64,000 nucleotides of DNA from an uncultured Lachnospiraceae bacterium (GTDB taxonomy: Bacteria; Bacillota; Clostridia; Lachnospirales; Lachnospiraceae). The position numbers were made by a program, and so were the translations under genes. The notes beneath the pieces are model-generated. The model was not told the DNA's origin. It did not search any database and saw only the letters and a list, made by a program, of their open reading frames with translations. Of this stretch, positions 1 to 8,506 are shown in pieces; position 1 is the stretch's first letter; each line of letters opens with the position of its first letter. The stretch spans positions 62,001-126,000 of the forward strand of contig CALWLS010000003.1 of the NCBI GenBank assembly GCA_944381575.1. The letters are read 5' to 3'.

Positions 1-1
1 T

Positions 2-457
2 CCGAGGAATGATCTTCCAGAGGTGTATCTCCCTAAAAAGGTCATAGCCGACCTAAACGCAGTAAAAGACAGCATATATATCTGCATGAAGGGCAACTGC
101 GACGCCGAAGTGGATGAAATGGTGCTGGATTTTCCGCTGGTTCCGGGAGTGGAAAGGATAGAGCTTAATGGAGTAAAGCTCTATGCCACCCATGGCCACA
201 GATTTAACGCAGAGGCTGGCGGAAGTAAGCTTCCCGAGGGCTTTGAGAGCGGAGACGTGCTTCTTCACGGACACACGCATATACCTGTCGCAGACAGAGT
301 GAAGGCAGGAGATGTTGAACTTACGCTGCTTAATCCGGGTTCTACCAGCATCCCCAAGGGAGGCTTCCCGAACAGCTACGCCGTATTTGGGGACGATCTG
401 ATATTTACGGTAAAGGATTTTAACGGAAACAGGCTTATGTCGGTAAGCCTTGGATGA
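2..457 (+). CDS. YfcE/YsnB-like metallophosphodiesterase, 5' truncated by the window edge
   Basis: This is the C-terminal part of a calcineurin-like phosphodiesterase of the YfcE/YsnB/MJ0936 family, cytosolic metal-dependent enzymes that cleave phosphodiester bonds; the physiological substrate is unclear. The reading frame is open from base 2, so the true start lies outside. Metal-binding motifs are visible: GNCD near the beginning, then ATHGHRF and LHGHTHIP, as expected for the second half of the two-metal site. The N-terminal D-x-H motif must be upstream. The stop overlaps the start region of the next gene. In many Firmicutes this family sits beside rdgB, and rdgB lies 1.4 kb downstream here. 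Family assignment is secure; the exact substrate is not. Confidence 0.85.
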   Translation, partial: PRNDLPEVYLPKKVIADLNAVKDSIYICMKGNCDAEVDEMVLDFPLVPGVERIELNGVKLYATHGHRFNAEAGGSKLPEGFESGDVLLHGHTHIPVADRVKAGDVELTLLNPGSTSIPKGGFPNSYAVFGDDLIFTVKDFNGNRLMSVSLG

Positions 458-464
458 GGGACGG

Positions 465-1655
465 ATGTCTGAAAATACTAATAGTTACGAATACACAGCG
501 CCCTGCCATTTTGGACTCGAGGCATGCACGAAAAAGGAAATATCCCAGCTTGGATATGAGATAACGGAGGTCTCAGACGGCAGGGTCTCATTTGCGGGTG
601 ATATAAGGGCCCTTGCAAGGACCAATATCTTTATCCGTACATCGGAAAGGATACTGCTTAAAGCCTGCGAGTTTACCGCCTGCACCTGGGAGGAGCTGTT
701 TGAAAAGGTATACGCCGTAGAGTGGGAAAGGTATATACCCTGGAACGGCAGGGTCTGGGTGGCAAAGGCCTCATCGGTAAAATCGAAGCTGTTTTCACCG
801 AGAGATTTTCAGACGATAATACAGAAGGCCGTCATAAAAAGGCTGCAGAAGGCCTACAAAAGAGATGGAGTAAGGCTTCCCATGGACGGCGCCGATTATG
901 CCTTAAGAGTTACCGCTCTTAAGAACAGGATAGTGATCGGCATAGATTCCAGCGGCGACAGCCTTCATAAGCGGGGCTACAGAAAGCTTACGGCAAAGGC
1001 GCCTATAACGGAGACCCTTGCGGCGGCCCTCCTTATGCTTACGCCGTGGAAAAACGACAGGATATTAATCGATCCTTTCTGCGGCTCCGGGACATTCTGC
1101 ATAGAGGCAGCAATGATGGCGGCAGGTATAGCTCCGGGAATGGAGAGGAATTTTGCTGCTACCAAATGGCAGCAGCTTATGGACAAAAAGCTCTGGTACG
1201 ACGCCTATGACGAGGCAAGGGAGCTTAAATCGGAGGGACTTAAGGCCTATGGGCCGCACACAGATATACAGGGCTTTGACATAGATCCTGAGGTGCTGAA
1301 GGCAGCCAGGGAAAATGCTGCCCTGGCCGGAGTAAGGGAGCTCATACATTTTCAGAAAAGGGACGTTTCGGAGCTCAGCCATCCTAAGAAATACGGAATC
1401 ATAGTTACCAATCCCCCATACGGCGAAAGGCTTGAGGAGAAGGAAAACCTGCCTTATATATATGAAAGCCTCGGGGAAAGGTTCAGTATGCTGGACTCAT
1501 GGAGCATGTATGTGATAACCGCCTATGAGGATGCAGTGAAATACATGGGCAGGAAACCGGATAAAAACAGGAAGGTCTATAACGGCATGATGAAGACCTA
1601 TTTTTATTCCTTTATCGGTCCTAAGCCTGGAAAAAGGGAAACGGGCCTTACCTGA
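465..1655 (+). CDS. rlmL: THUMP-domain class I SAM-dependent rRNA guanine-N2 methyltransferase (RlmL/YpsC family)
   Basis: A 396-residue protein of the RlmL/YpsC family, which methylates guanine N2 in 23S rRNA. The N-terminal ~160 residues match a ferredoxin-like plus THUMP RNA-binding region. The C-terminal methyltransferase shows the SAM loop DPFCGSGTFCIEAA from residue 203 and the catalytic NPPYGERL at 316-323, the latter typical of exocyclic amino methylation. I chose ATG 465 because a GAGGGA Shine-Dalgarno lies just upstream; a TTG at 450 in the same frame would overlap the previous gene and is less likely. The protein is about half the length of E. coli RlmKL and lacks the RlmK half, as is usual in Firmicutes. 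The target base is inferred from the family. Confidence 0.88.
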   Translation: MSENTNSYEYTAPCHFGLEACTKKEISQLGYEITEVSDGRVSFAGDIRALARTNIFIRTSERILLKACEFTACTWEELFEKVYAVEWERYIPWNGRVWVAKASSVKSKLFSPRDFQTIIQKAVIKRLQKAYKRDGVRLPMDGADYALRVTALKNRIVIGIDSSGDSLHKRGYRKLTAKAPITETLAAALLMLTPWKNDRILIDPFCGSGTFCIEAAMMAAGIAPGMERNFAATKWQQLMDKKLWYDAYDEARELKSEGLKAYGPHTDIQGFDIDPEVLKAARENAALAGVRELIHFQKRDVSELSHPKKYGIIVTNPPYGERLEEKENLPYIYESLGERFSMLDSWSMYVITAYEDAVKYMGRKPDKNRKVYNGMMKTYFYSFIGPKPGKRETGLT

Positions 1656-1826
1656 ATTTTACTTGGATTTTATAAAAAACGTAAAATAGCATTCTAATCA
1701 AGAGAGAACTATTGTATAATATAACTAAATATTTGACAGGATCCGGGAGGTGGAGAGCATAGAGCTGAATATGTCCATAGACTGAGGCTTTATGAAGGAC
1801 ACCTGAAAACCGGATTTATTTATTGT
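1656..1826. other. 171-bp intergenic region with a possible -10 element
   Basis: The stretch between the rRNA methyltransferase gene and rdgB is AT-rich. A consensus TATAAT lies at 1715-1720, but no good -35 is found 16-18 bp upstream, so a promoter for rdgB-pgk-tpiA is possible but weak. No strong hairpin or short gene was recognised. Confidence 0.35.
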
Positions 1827-2468
1827 ATGGGTATGAGGATAATATTTGCTACCGGCAACGCCGGCAAAGTAAGGGAAATAAAACAGATACTTAAGGACGC
1901 CGAAGCAGAGGTTTACTCCCTTAAGGACGTGGGGCTTACGTCCGAGGCGGAGGAAAACGGAGAGACCTTCGGGGATAACGCATATATCAAGGTAAAGGAA
2001 ATATTTGATAAGCTTAAGGCAAAGGATGAGCTTGAAAATACCGTTATCATGGCGGATGACAGCGGGCTGTGCATAGACTTTCTTAATGGAGCTCCGGGAG
2101 TGCATTCCGCAAGGTTCATGGGGCATGACACAGACTATGTGATAAAGAACGCGGCCATCCTTGACCTCATGAAGGACGTCCCGGATGAGAAAAGGGGCGC
2201 AAGCTTCATATGCCACATATGCGCCATGACTGAGGACGGAACGAGGTATGACGCGGAAGGAGAGATGCCGGGATACATAGCCCGTGAGCCTAAGGGCAGA
2301 CAGGGCTTCGGCTATGATCCTATATTTTATCTGCCTGAGCTTGGAAAAACCTCCGGGGAGCTTACGGAGGAGGAGAAAAATGCCATATCGCACCGCGGCA
2401 AGGTGCTCAGGAAGATGAAGGGCATTTTGGAACAGGAAGGGATCTTACGGCTTAAGCAAAGCCGTTAA
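1827..2468 (+). CDS. rdgB: RdgB/HAM1 non-canonical purine NTP pyrophosphatase
   Basis: A 213-residue house-cleaning enzyme that hydrolyses ITP, dITP and XTP to the monophosphates and so keeps deaminated purines out of nucleic acids. The N-terminal signature MRIIFATGNAGKVREIK is diagnostic, followed by the central ADDSGLCIDFLNGAPGVHSA motif and the C-terminal FGYDPIFYLPE and SHRGKVLRK segments. Length is normal. The start could be ATG 1827 or ATG 1833; neither has a good Shine-Dalgarno and both give a plausible N-terminus. It is followed after 39 bp by pgk and may share a transcript with it. Confidence 0.93.
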   Translation: MGMRIIFATGNAGKVREIKQILKDAEAEVYSLKDVGLTSEAEENGETFGDNAYIKVKEIFDKLKAKDELENTVIMADDSGLCIDFLNGAPGVHSARFMGHDTDYVIKNAAILDLMKDVPDEKRGASFICHICAMTEDGTRYDAEGEMPGYIAREPKGRQGFGYDPIFYLPELGKTSGELTEEEKNAISHRGKVLRKMKGILEQEGILRLKQSR

Positions 2469-2507
2469 AAATAATGCATATAAGAAGCGTTATGAAAGGA
2501 AACCAAA

Positions 2508-3719
2508 ATGTGTAAGTTAAACCAGATGACCATCGACAACATTGAGGCAAAGGGCAAAAGGATCCTTGTAAGATGCGATTTCAATGTGCCGATGAAAGAT
2601 GGGGTCATCACAGATGATAACCGCATCACTGCAGCAGTGCCTACCATCAAAAAGCTTGTTGATGACGGGGCAAAAGTGATACTCTGCTCCCACATGGGAA
2701 AGCCTAAGGGAAAGCCGGTGCCTGAGCTTTCGCTGGCTCCTGTAGCCATAAGGCTTGAAGAGGTGCTGGGTCATGAAGTAAAGTTCGTGCCGGATATAGA
2801 GGTCACGGGCCCGATAGCAAAAAAGGCAGTCAGCTGCATGGAAGACGGCGATATAATACTTCTTGAAAACACCAGATTCCGCAGCGAGGAAGAAAAGAAC
2901 GATCCGATATTCTCAAGGGAGCTGGCGGATCTCTGCGACATTTATGTCAACGATGCCTTCGGAACGGCCCACAGAGCCCACTGCTCTACTGTCGGAGTTG
3001 CTGAATACGTCGAGGAAACGGCCATAGGCTATCTCATGAAGAAGGAGATAGAGTATCTCGGCAATGCCGTTGAGGAGCCTGAGAGACCATTTGTAGCCAT
3101 ACTCGGCGGAGCCAAGGTGGCAGAAAAGTTAGGAGTGATCTCCACTCTGCTGGAGGAATGCGACACCCTTATCATAGGCGGAGGAATGGCCTATACCTTC
3201 ATTAAGGCTCAGGGCTATGAGGTCGGGAAATCCCTGCTGGACGATGACAAGATAGAGTACTGCCGCGAGATGATGGAAAAGGCCAAAAAGCTCGGAAAGG
3301 AGCTCATACTGCCGTTGGATACAACGGTGGCGGCAGATTTTCCTGATCCAATCGACGCCAGGATCGACGTCGAGTATGTGAACAGCCATATGATACCAAG
3401 GGATAAGATGGGGCTTGATATCGGACCTAAGACCATGGAGCTGTTTGCGGATTCCGTAAAGCATGCTAAAACGGTGCTCTGGAACGGGCCTATGGGAGTG
3501 TTTGAAAATCCGCAGCTTTCAGCGGGAACCCTTGCCGTGGCCAGGGCCCTGACGGAAACGGACGCCATAACGATAGTCGGGGGCGGAGATTCGGTATCCG
3601 CCGTCAAATCCTTAGGCTATGCGGATAAGATGTCCCACGTATCCACGGGAGGAGGAGCTTCGCTGGAGTTTCTGGAAAACAGGACCCTTCCTGGAATCGA
3701 AGCAGTAAAGGTAAAGTAA
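2508..3719 (+). CDS. pgk: Phosphoglycerate kinase
   Basis: A 403-residue glycolytic enzyme transferring phosphate from 1,3-bisphosphoglycerate to ADP. Visible landmarks are the N-terminal substrate-binding RVDFNVP-like segment (here [11 protein letters not shown]), [28 protein letters not shown], the hinge [14 protein letters not shown], and the C-terminal nucleotide-binding GGGDSVSAV and [11 protein letters not shown]. Length is typical. The AAAGGAAA ribosome site supports ATG 2508. It sits directly before tpiA. GAPDH, often adjacent in Firmicutes, is not in the neighbourhood, and neither are phosphoglycerate mutase or enolase. Confidence 0.97.
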   Translation: MCKLNQMTIDNIEAKGKRILVRCDFNVPMKDGVITDDNRITAAVPTIKKLVDDGAKVILCSHMGKPKGKPVPELSLAPVAIRLEEVLGHEVKFVPDIEVTGPIAKKAVSCMEDGDIILLENTRFRSEEEKNDPIFSRELADLCDIYVNDAFGTAHRAHCSTVGVAEYVEETAIGYLMKKEIEYLGNAVEEPERPFVAILGGAKVAEKLGVISTLLEECDTLIIGGGMAYTFIKAQGYEVGKSLLDDDKIEYCREMMEKAKKLGKELILPLDTTVAADFPDPIDARIDVEYVNSHMIPRDKMGLDIGPKTMELFADSVKHAKTVLWNGPMGVFENPQLSAGTLAVARALTETDAITIVGGGDSVSAVKSLGYADKMSHVSTGGGASLEFLENRTLPGIEAVKVK

Positions 3720-3733
3720 GTATTGATCCGTGT

Positions 3734-3758
3734 GCCCGGGATGCATGGCATTCCGGGC
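3734..3758 (+). other. pgk-tpiA intercistronic hairpin
   Basis: An 11-bp stem, GCCCGGGATGC (3734-3744) with GCATTCCGGGC (3748-3758), closes a 3-nt loop and contains one G-U pair. No T-tract follows, so it is more likely an RNA stability or processing element between pgk and tpiA than a terminator. Confidence 0.55.
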
Positions 3759-3793
3759 GCATATTATTTAAAAGGAATATTTCGGTATAGATT

Positions 3794-4543
3794 ATGCGAA
3801 AAAAGATAGTTGCCGGAAACTGGAAAATGAATATGACGCCGGATGAGGCGGTAAAGCTGATATCGGAGCTTTGGCCTCTCATAAAAGGACATGAGGCTGA
3901 GGTTATTTACTGTGTGCCTTTCGTGGATATAAGCTCTGCTCAGTCAGAACTTAAGGGGAGCGATGTGAAGCTTGGAGCCCAGAACATGTTCTATGAGGAT
4001 AAGGGGGCCTTCACCGGTGAGATATCGGCGCCGATGTTAAAAAGCCTTGGGGTAAGCCATGTCATTCTTGGACATTCTGAAAGAAGGATGCTGTTTTCAG
4101 AGACTGACGAGCTCATAAATAAAAAAATGCATTCGGCCATAAGCCATGGGCTTACGCCGATCCTTTGCTGCGGGGAGACCCTTCGGCAGAGAGAAGCCGG
4201 CGTGACCATGGAACACATAACAGGGCAGATAGGAGCAGATCTTAAAGGCATTGATAAGGAAGCGGCAGCCGATATCATCATAGCCTACGAGCCGGTCTGG
4301 GCCATAGGTACCGGCAGGACGGCGACGAGCTCTGAGGCGGAGGAAGTATGCGCCGGCATAAGGCAGTATCTCAGCGTGCTGTACGATCAAAAGACGGCTG
4401 AGGGGATACGCATACTCTACGGTGGATCCGTGAATGCCGGAAATGCCGGGGAGCTCTTTGGCATGCCGGACATCGACGGAGGGCTTATCGGGGGCGCGTC
4501 CCTTAAAGCCGAATTTGCTGATATCGTAAGGGCCGCAGAGTGA
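3794..4543 (+). CDS. tpiA: Triosephosphate isomerase
   Basis: A 249-residue TIM-barrel enzyme interconverting dihydroxyacetone phosphate and glyceraldehyde 3-phosphate. The GNWKMN signature carries the active-site Asn and Lys, the catalytic His is His94 in GHSERR, the catalytic base is Glu166 in YEPVWAIGTG, and the phosphate-binding LYGGSV and GGLIGGASL loops are present. Length is standard. It follows pgk by 74 bp across an intercistronic hairpin, so the two are probably co-transcribed. A tRNA gene with its own promoter begins just after it. Confidence 0.97.
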   Translation: MRKKIVAGNWKMNMTPDEAVKLISELWPLIKGHEAEVIYCVPFVDISSAQSELKGSDVKLGAQNMFYEDKGAFTGEISAPMLKSLGVSHVILGHSERRMLFSETDELINKKMHSAISHGLTPILCCGETLRQREAGVTMEHITGQIGADLKGIDKEAAADIIIAYEPVWAIGTGRTATSSEAEEVCAGIRQYLSVLYDQKTAEGIRILYGGSVNAGNAGELFGMPDIDGGLIGGASLKAEFADIVRAAE

Positions 4544-4545
4544 GT

Positions 4546-4574
4546 TTGTAGATATCGGGGATTTATGTTATAAT
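4546..4574 (+). promoter_or_regulatory. Sigma-A-type promoter for tRNA-Arg
   Basis: TTGTAG (4546-4551), a 17-bp spacer and TATAAT (4569-4574) with an upstream TG extension (TGT at 4566-4568). It lies 48 bp before the tRNA, directly after the tpiA stop codon, and could also drive the metallophosphoesterase-scpAB genes by read-through. Confidence 0.65.
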
Positions 4575-4622
4575 CTTTTCTGCGCCGTGGGTACGGGCTT
4601 TATGCATATCCGCGGCATATAT

Positions 4623-4694
4623 GCTCTCATAGTGTAAAGGATAACACGATAGCCTCCGGAGCTGTTGATAGCGGTTCGATTCCGCTTGGGAGCG
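4623..4694 (+). tRNA. tRNA-Arg, anticodon CCG
   Basis: A 72-nt cloverleaf. The acceptor stem is GCTCTCA/TGGGAGC with discriminator G. The D stem is GTGT/ACAC. The anticodon stem ATAGC/GCTGT closes loop CTCCGGA, so the anticodon is CCG and it reads CGG (Arg). The T stem is AGCGG/CCGCT with loop TTCGATT. The 3' CCA is not encoded; a T6 run (4695-4700) follows at once and could end transcription. CGG is a minor Arg codon here, where AGG dominates. Confidence 0.92.
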
Positions 4695-4811
4695 TTTTTT
4701 GATCTGCGCTTAATCCCGCGTATAAGATTGTCATGGGCTTTGCTGACATATGCGGACTTAAGCGGATCGCGCTGCAATATACTATATACGGATCATCATG
4801 GGAGACCAGAT

Positions 4812-5723
4812 ATGCTTTCGGCAGCAGTAACGGCCGCATGTTTGATCGCCGCGGCGGCGCTCATACGCAGCGCCTGGGAGAGAAAACAGCTTAAGATCGA
4901 AAACTATAGACTGTACAGTGACAGGATAGGGAAAAACATAAGGGCTGTGTTCCTTACGGATATCCACGACAGGCTCACTGACGATGGTTCGCCGGATATA
5001 ATTAAGGCAGTGGCCGGGGCGAGGCCAGATCTCATCCTTATCGGCGGAGATGTTATCACACTCAGGAAGCATTCCGGGGCCGCGTCCGATTTTAAATCCT
5101 TATACAGTTTTTTGTCGGGACTTCCAAAGGGATGTCCTTGTTTTTATGCGGAAGGAAATCATGAGCTTAAGCTCAGGGAGCGCTTTCCCGACAAGTTCGC
5201 GGAATTTAAGGATATACTTGACAGCTGCGGCATAATCTATCTTAAGGATTCAAAAGCCGTTTTTCAGGATGCGGCCATATACGGGATATCCCTTGATCAG
5301 TCATATTATAAAAAGAGCTTCCCCGGCAGGGGTAAACGTAATGGCGCGGAGCTTTCCTATGGCTATATGGCAAAAAAGCTCGGGACTCCCGATCCGGGGA
5401 AATTCAATATTCTGCTCATGCACAGCCCGCTCTATCTTGAGCCTGCGGCAAAGTGGGGCGCTGATCTTGTTCTCTCAGGACATTTTCACGGCGGTACCAT
5501 AAGACTTCCACTGCTTGGCGGAGTCATGTCTCCACAATTTCACTTTTTTTTAAAGGAGTGCGCGGGAAGGCACGAGTATAAGAATGCAGTCATGATAGTG
5601 AGCCGCGGCATAGGCACCCACAGTATCAATTTAAGGATCAACGACCTTCCGGAGCTTACGGTCATAGACTTAAGGGGTAAAAAGGAGAGGCAGGATGGCA
5701 GCGACGCCGAAATACAGACTTGA
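4812..5723 (+). CDS. Membrane-anchored calcineurin-like metallophosphoesterase (YkuE/YaeI type)
   Basis: A 303-residue protein with an N-terminal hydrophobic anchor (about residues 2-20) followed by a complete two-metal phosphoesterase domain: DIHD at 50-53, GGDV at 78-81, GNHE at 115-118, a mid-domain HSP motif and SGHFHGG from residue 222. Members of this group act on lipid or nucleotide phosphates at the membrane; the substrate here is unknown. I chose ATG 4812, which has GGGAG upstream, because the frame also runs back through the tRNA gene and that extension cannot be real. The 3' end overlaps scpA by 29 bp, so translation is probably coupled. Confidence 0.85.
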   Translation: MLSAAVTAACLIAAAALIRSAWERKQLKIENYRLYSDRIGKNIRAVFLTDIHDRLTDDGSPDIIKAVAGARPDLILIGGDVITLRKHSGAASDFKSLYSFLSGLPKGCPCFYAEGNHELKLRERFPDKFAEFKDILDSCGIIYLKDSKAVFQDAAIYGISLDQSYYKKSFPGRGKRNGAELSYGYMAKKLGTPDPGKFNILLMHSPLYLEPAAKWGADLVLSGHFHGGTIRLPLLGGVMSPQFHFFLKECAGRHEYKNAVMIVSRGIGTHSINLRINDLPELTVIDLRGKKERQDGSDAEIQT

Positions 5724-6501
5724 AAAACTTAATTTTGACGGGCCGCTGGACCTTCTGTTAAGTCTTATCGATAAAAACAAGGTGGATATATACGATATCC
5801 CGATAGTGGAGATAACAGATCAGTACCTTGCTTACGTGGGAGGCATGGAGGAGACGGACCTTGATATAGTTTCAGATTTCATAGTAATGGCGGCTACTCT
5901 CCTGGATATAAAGGCGAGGATGCTGCTTCCGGAAGAGGAGACAAAAGAAGATGAAGAGGAAGACCCGAGGAAGGAGCTTGCGGACAGACTCATTCAGTAC
6001 AAGCGTTACAAATATATTGCGTCTGAGCTGAAGGGGCGCGAGGAGGATGCCATAAGGTTCATGTACAGGGACTCGGAGCTTCCTGAAGCGCTTAAGAGCT
6101 ATGTGCCGCCGGTGGATCTTAATGAGCTCTTAAAGGGCGTAACGTACGAAAGCCTTATGGGGGTTTACGAAAAGGTCCTTAAGCGCATGAAAAACGCGAT
6201 AAATGAAAGGGCGGAAGAGCTTAAGACCATAAAGCGGGACCGTATCTCCCTTATAAAATGCATAGAGGGCTTAAGGTCCTATGCAAAGGGCCACAGAAGA
6301 TTTTCATTTACCGAGCTGCTGAATGACAGAAGGGACAGGTCTGAGGTGGTAGTATCATTTTTAGCAGTCCTTGAGCTTATGAAAATGGGAAAGATAAGCG
6401 TAACCCAGGAGGACCTTTCCAAGGACATGGAGGTGGAGGTCAAAAACGGCGCTGATCTGGATGAGCTTGACTTAAGCGGAATAGATGAAAGCTTCGGCTG
6501 A
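5695..6501 (+). CDS. scpA: Segregation and condensation protein A
   Basis: A 268-residue kleisin subunit of the bacterial SMC-ScpAB condensin, which bridges the SMC heads and organises replicated chromosome origins. The N-terminus shows the conserved YRLEKLNFDGPLDLLLSLI segment, followed by the helical DIYDIPIVEITDQY region. The middle is highly charged and acidic, and a winged-helix C-terminus binds the SMC head. Length is normal. Its partner scpB follows 39 bp downstream, the usual arrangement in Firmicutes. The start overlaps the metallophosphoesterase gene. Confidence 0.95.
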   Translation: MAATPKYRLEKLNFDGPLDLLLSLIDKNKVDIYDIPIVEITDQYLAYVGGMEETDLDIVSDFIVMAATLLDIKARMLLPEEETKEDEEEDPRKELADRLIQYKRYKYIASELKGREEDAIRFMYRDSELPEALKSYVPPVDLNELLKGVTYESLMGVYEKVLKRMKNAINERAEELKTIKRDRISLIKCIEGLRSYAKGHRRFSFTELLNDRRDRSEVVVSFLAVLELMKMGKISVTQEDLSKDMEVEVKNGADLDELDLSGIDESFG

Positions 6502-6540
6502 TGGGATGATGTTAAGGAAGGATTTTGGAAAATAACACCT

Positions 6541-7155
6541 ATGATTAAGATATATGATCCGGGGATCATACCGGAGACCGGGACAGACGGGCAGCTCGAA
6601 TTCGTAACAGAAGGAGAGGCTTTGGGAGGTACTGATCCGGAGGAGATAAAAAGGATAAGAAATGTTGCTGTAGCTCTGATGTTTACACTGGCGCGTCCCA
6701 TAAGCGCCGCGGAGCTTGCTTCGGCCTGCCTCGTGGATACAAATACTGCGGAAAGAGAGCTTGCGGCACTTAAGTCAGAGATGGATAAAGAGGACGGCGC
6801 ACTGATGATAAAGGCCTCGGAGGGACGCTATGAGCTCTGCTCAAACGACAGATATTTTGACGAGCTTGTAAGAGTAGTTTCCTCAGCCAAAAAGCCTGAG
6901 CTTTCAAATGTCCTTATGGAGACCCTTGCTATCATTGCAGGGAAAAAGAGGGCCACAAGGACGGATGTTGAAAGGATAAGGGGAGTCAAAAGCGACCACG
7001 CCGTAAACAAGCTTATAGAATACGGGCTCATAGAGGAAAAGGGAAGGCTGAATATGCCTGGAAAGCCAATAGTATTCGGCACGACGGAGGAATTCAAAAG
7101 ACGTTTCGGGATCTGGGAAGCAGAGGACCTGCCTGAAGCGCCCGAGGAGCTGTAA
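6541..7155 (+). CDS. scpB: Segregation and condensation protein B
   Basis: A 204-residue partner of ScpA. It contains two winged-helix modules; the conserved ETLAIIAGKKRATRTDVERI and IRGVKSDHAVNKLIEYGLI segments are clear, and the C-terminal region carries the usual PGKPIVFGTTEEF motif. ScpB dimers bind the centre of ScpA in the SMC complex. The gene follows scpA closely and is followed after 2 bp by the dUTPase-like gene, so scpA-scpB-dut and the lipoprotein gene look like one transcript. Confidence 0.94.
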   Translation: MIKIYDPGIIPETGTDGQLEFVTEGEALGGTDPEEIKRIRNVAVALMFTLARPISAAELASACLVDTNTAERELAALKSEMDKEDGALMIKASEGRYELCSNDRYFDELVRVVSSAKKPELSNVLMETLAIIAGKKRATRTDVERIRGVKSDHAVNKLIEYGLIEEKGRLNMPGKPIVFGTTEEFKRRFGIWEAEDLPEAPEEL

Positions 7156-7157
7156 AC

Positions 7158-7667
7158 ATGGAAAGAATAGCAAGATTTGAAAAGGTTTCAAAGGAACGGT
7201 TCATACTGGATCATAAAGAGCTGTTTAAGGATGCCGGCGATGCGGAGGCTCACGAAGCATACAGCAGGGTGTCAATACCTAAAAGGGCCACAAAGGGCTC
7301 TGCGGGCTATGACCTGATAACGCCTGTGGATGTGTGCCTAAGGCCTGGAGAGGGCTTAAGGATACCCACCGGGATAAGGGTAAGGATGAGGGCTGATTAC
7401 TGCATGCTCATCGTGCCAAGGAGCGGGCTTGGCTCAAGGTTCAGGTTTCAGCTCGACAATACTGTGGGCGTCATAGACAGTGATTATTATGGAAGTGCTA
7501 ACGAGGGGCATATCTTTGTCCCGATGAGAAATGACAGCAGGGATGGAAAGGATGTAAATATCAAGGCGGGGACCGCCTTTGCCCAGTGCATATTCATGAG
7601 CTACGGGATCACTGAGGATGATGAAACTATTGAAGAAAGGAACGGAGGCTTCGGCAGTACGGGATGA
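7158..7667 (+). CDS. dut: dUTP diphosphatase-like protein (trimeric dUTPase fold)
   Basis: A 169-residue protein with the five trimeric dUTPase motifs: motif 1 AGYDL, motif 2 PRSGLG, motif 3 GVIDSDYYG with the catalytic Asp, motif 4 GTAFAQ, and motif 5 RNGGFGSTG at the C-terminus. It should hydrolyse dUTP to dUMP and PPi. The N-terminal ~35 residues are an extension relative to minimal dUTPases, and motif 3 has DSDYYG where classical enzymes have DADYRG, as in the dUTPase-like proteins of Clostridia. dCTP deaminase relatives share the fold, but motif 5 favours dUTPase. The stop overlaps the next start (ATGA). Confidence 0.87.
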   Translation: MERIARFEKVSKERFILDHKELFKDAGDAEAHEAYSRVSIPKRATKGSAGYDLITPVDVCLRPGEGLRIPTGIRVRMRADYCMLIVPRSGLGSRFRFQLDNTVGVIDSDYYGSANEGHIFVPMRNDSRDGKDVNIKAGTAFAQCIFMSYGITEDDETIEERNGGFGSTG

Positions 7668-8323
7668 TGCTTAAGAGGAACGGATCGGTAAGGAAAGCTC
7701 GCGGCTCAGGGAGCCTCATGGCGGCATGCGCTGCCGTCATTGCGGTATTGGCATTTTCAGGCTGCGCCGACAAGGGACCTGACAAATACGAACTGAGAAA
7801 AGAGGCTGTAGCCATGTTTAACTCAGGGGATTATGAAGGCGCTCTTAATAAGTTAAATGAAGCCCTTGACGCCTCAAGAGGCCAGGTCTCAGAACTGCAG
7901 TATGATATATTAAGGTATAAGGCTGAATGCCAGCTGAGGACAGGGGACATAAGCGCGGCCAGGGATTCCTATAATGCTCTCCTTATCCTGGATGAAAATG
8001 CCGGTAACTTAGAGCAGTACGAAGGGCTTTTAGCGGAGCTTAATGCTCTTGATGAGATAGAAAAGTCAGCGGAGCTGTTTGAGGCCGGAAGCTATGCCGA
8101 CGCCGCGGAGGCGTACAGACAGTACGCTGCCCTGGACGGCACCATTTCTGGAAAAACTGCCTGGTATAATCTTGCGGTATGCGAGGAATATTCCGGAAAT
8201 TACGAAGAGGCGGCGGAACTCTGGCGGCAGTATACGGATATGTATCCTGACGACGAGTCGGCGGCAAAAGAGGAGAGATTCACTATAAGCAGGGTGGAAA
8301 ACACGGAGGCCGCAGAGCAGTAA
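7664..8323 (+). CDS. TPR-repeat lipoprotein
   Basis: A 219-residue exported lipoprotein. The first ~35 residues form a signal peptide: basic start, hydrophobic core, then lipobox LAFSGC, with the lipidated Cys near residue 34. The mature part contains tetratricopeptide-like helical pairs, for example AMFNSGDYEGALNKLNEAL, ELFEAGSYADAAEAYRQY and CEEYSGNYEEAAELWRQY. Such proteins usually scaffold protein-protein contacts on the outer face of the membrane. The gene overlaps the dUTPase stop by 4 bp. I cannot assign a specific partner. Confidence 0.8.
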   Translation: MMLKRNGSVRKARGSGSLMAACAAVIAVLAFSGCADKGPDKYELRKEAVAMFNSGDYEGALNKLNEALDASRGQVSELQYDILRYKAECQLRTGDISAARDSYNALLILDENAGNLEQYEGLLAELNALDEIEKSAELFEAGSYADAAEAYRQYAALDGTISGKTAWYNLAVCEEYSGNYEEAAELWRQYTDMYPDDESAAKEERFTISRVENTEAAEQ

Positions 8324-8392
8324 AATCTCTGAAAATGGCTTTGGCAAAGGCTTTTCAAGGGATCTGCCCCTGGATTTAAAAATAACTATAAA

Positions 8393-8440
8393 CCACAATA
8401 TATTGTATTTATATTGAAATACAAAAAATATATATTGTAC
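8393..8440 (+). promoter_or_regulatory. Two NrdR-box-like operators upstream of nrdD
   Basis: Box 1 (8393-8408) contains the perfect 12-bp palindrome ACAATATATTGT at 8395-8406 and fits the known NrdR consensus (acaCwATATwtGtgt-like). Box 2 (8425-8440) shares the ATATATTGTA half. The centres lie 32 bp apart, three helical turns, as in characterised NrdR box pairs. Box 2 overlaps the -35 element. nrdR itself is at 27075-27554 in this window. Confidence 0.8.
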
Positions 8441-8462
8441 TTTAAAGAAACAGTGCTATAAT
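8435..8462 (+). promoter_or_regulatory. nrdD promoter
   Basis: TTGTAC (8435-8440), a 16-bp spacer and TATAAT (8457-8462) with a TGC extended -10 (8454-8456). The -35 lies inside the second NrdR-like box, so NrdR binding would block RNA polymerase. The leader to the nrdD start is about 40 nt and contains an AGAGG ribosome site. Confidence 0.75.
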
Positions 8463-8506
8463 CTACATACACTGTTTTTTTATATTTTGAGCTAAGAGGT
8501 AGTAAG

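Noticed and set aside
4568..4811. Upstream extension of the metallophosphoesterase frame through the tRNA-Arg gene, and an opposite-strand frame over the same bases
   Set aside because: The bases fold as a clear tRNA, and the phosphoesterase has a good ribosome site and N-terminal anchor at ATG 4812.
8448..8481. AAACAGTG/CACTGTTT inverted repeat followed by T8 upstream of nrdD, resembling a terminator
   Set aside because: The 5' arm precedes the transcription start expected from the extended -10, so the RNA hairpin would not form in nrdD transcripts; it could only terminate read-through from upstream.
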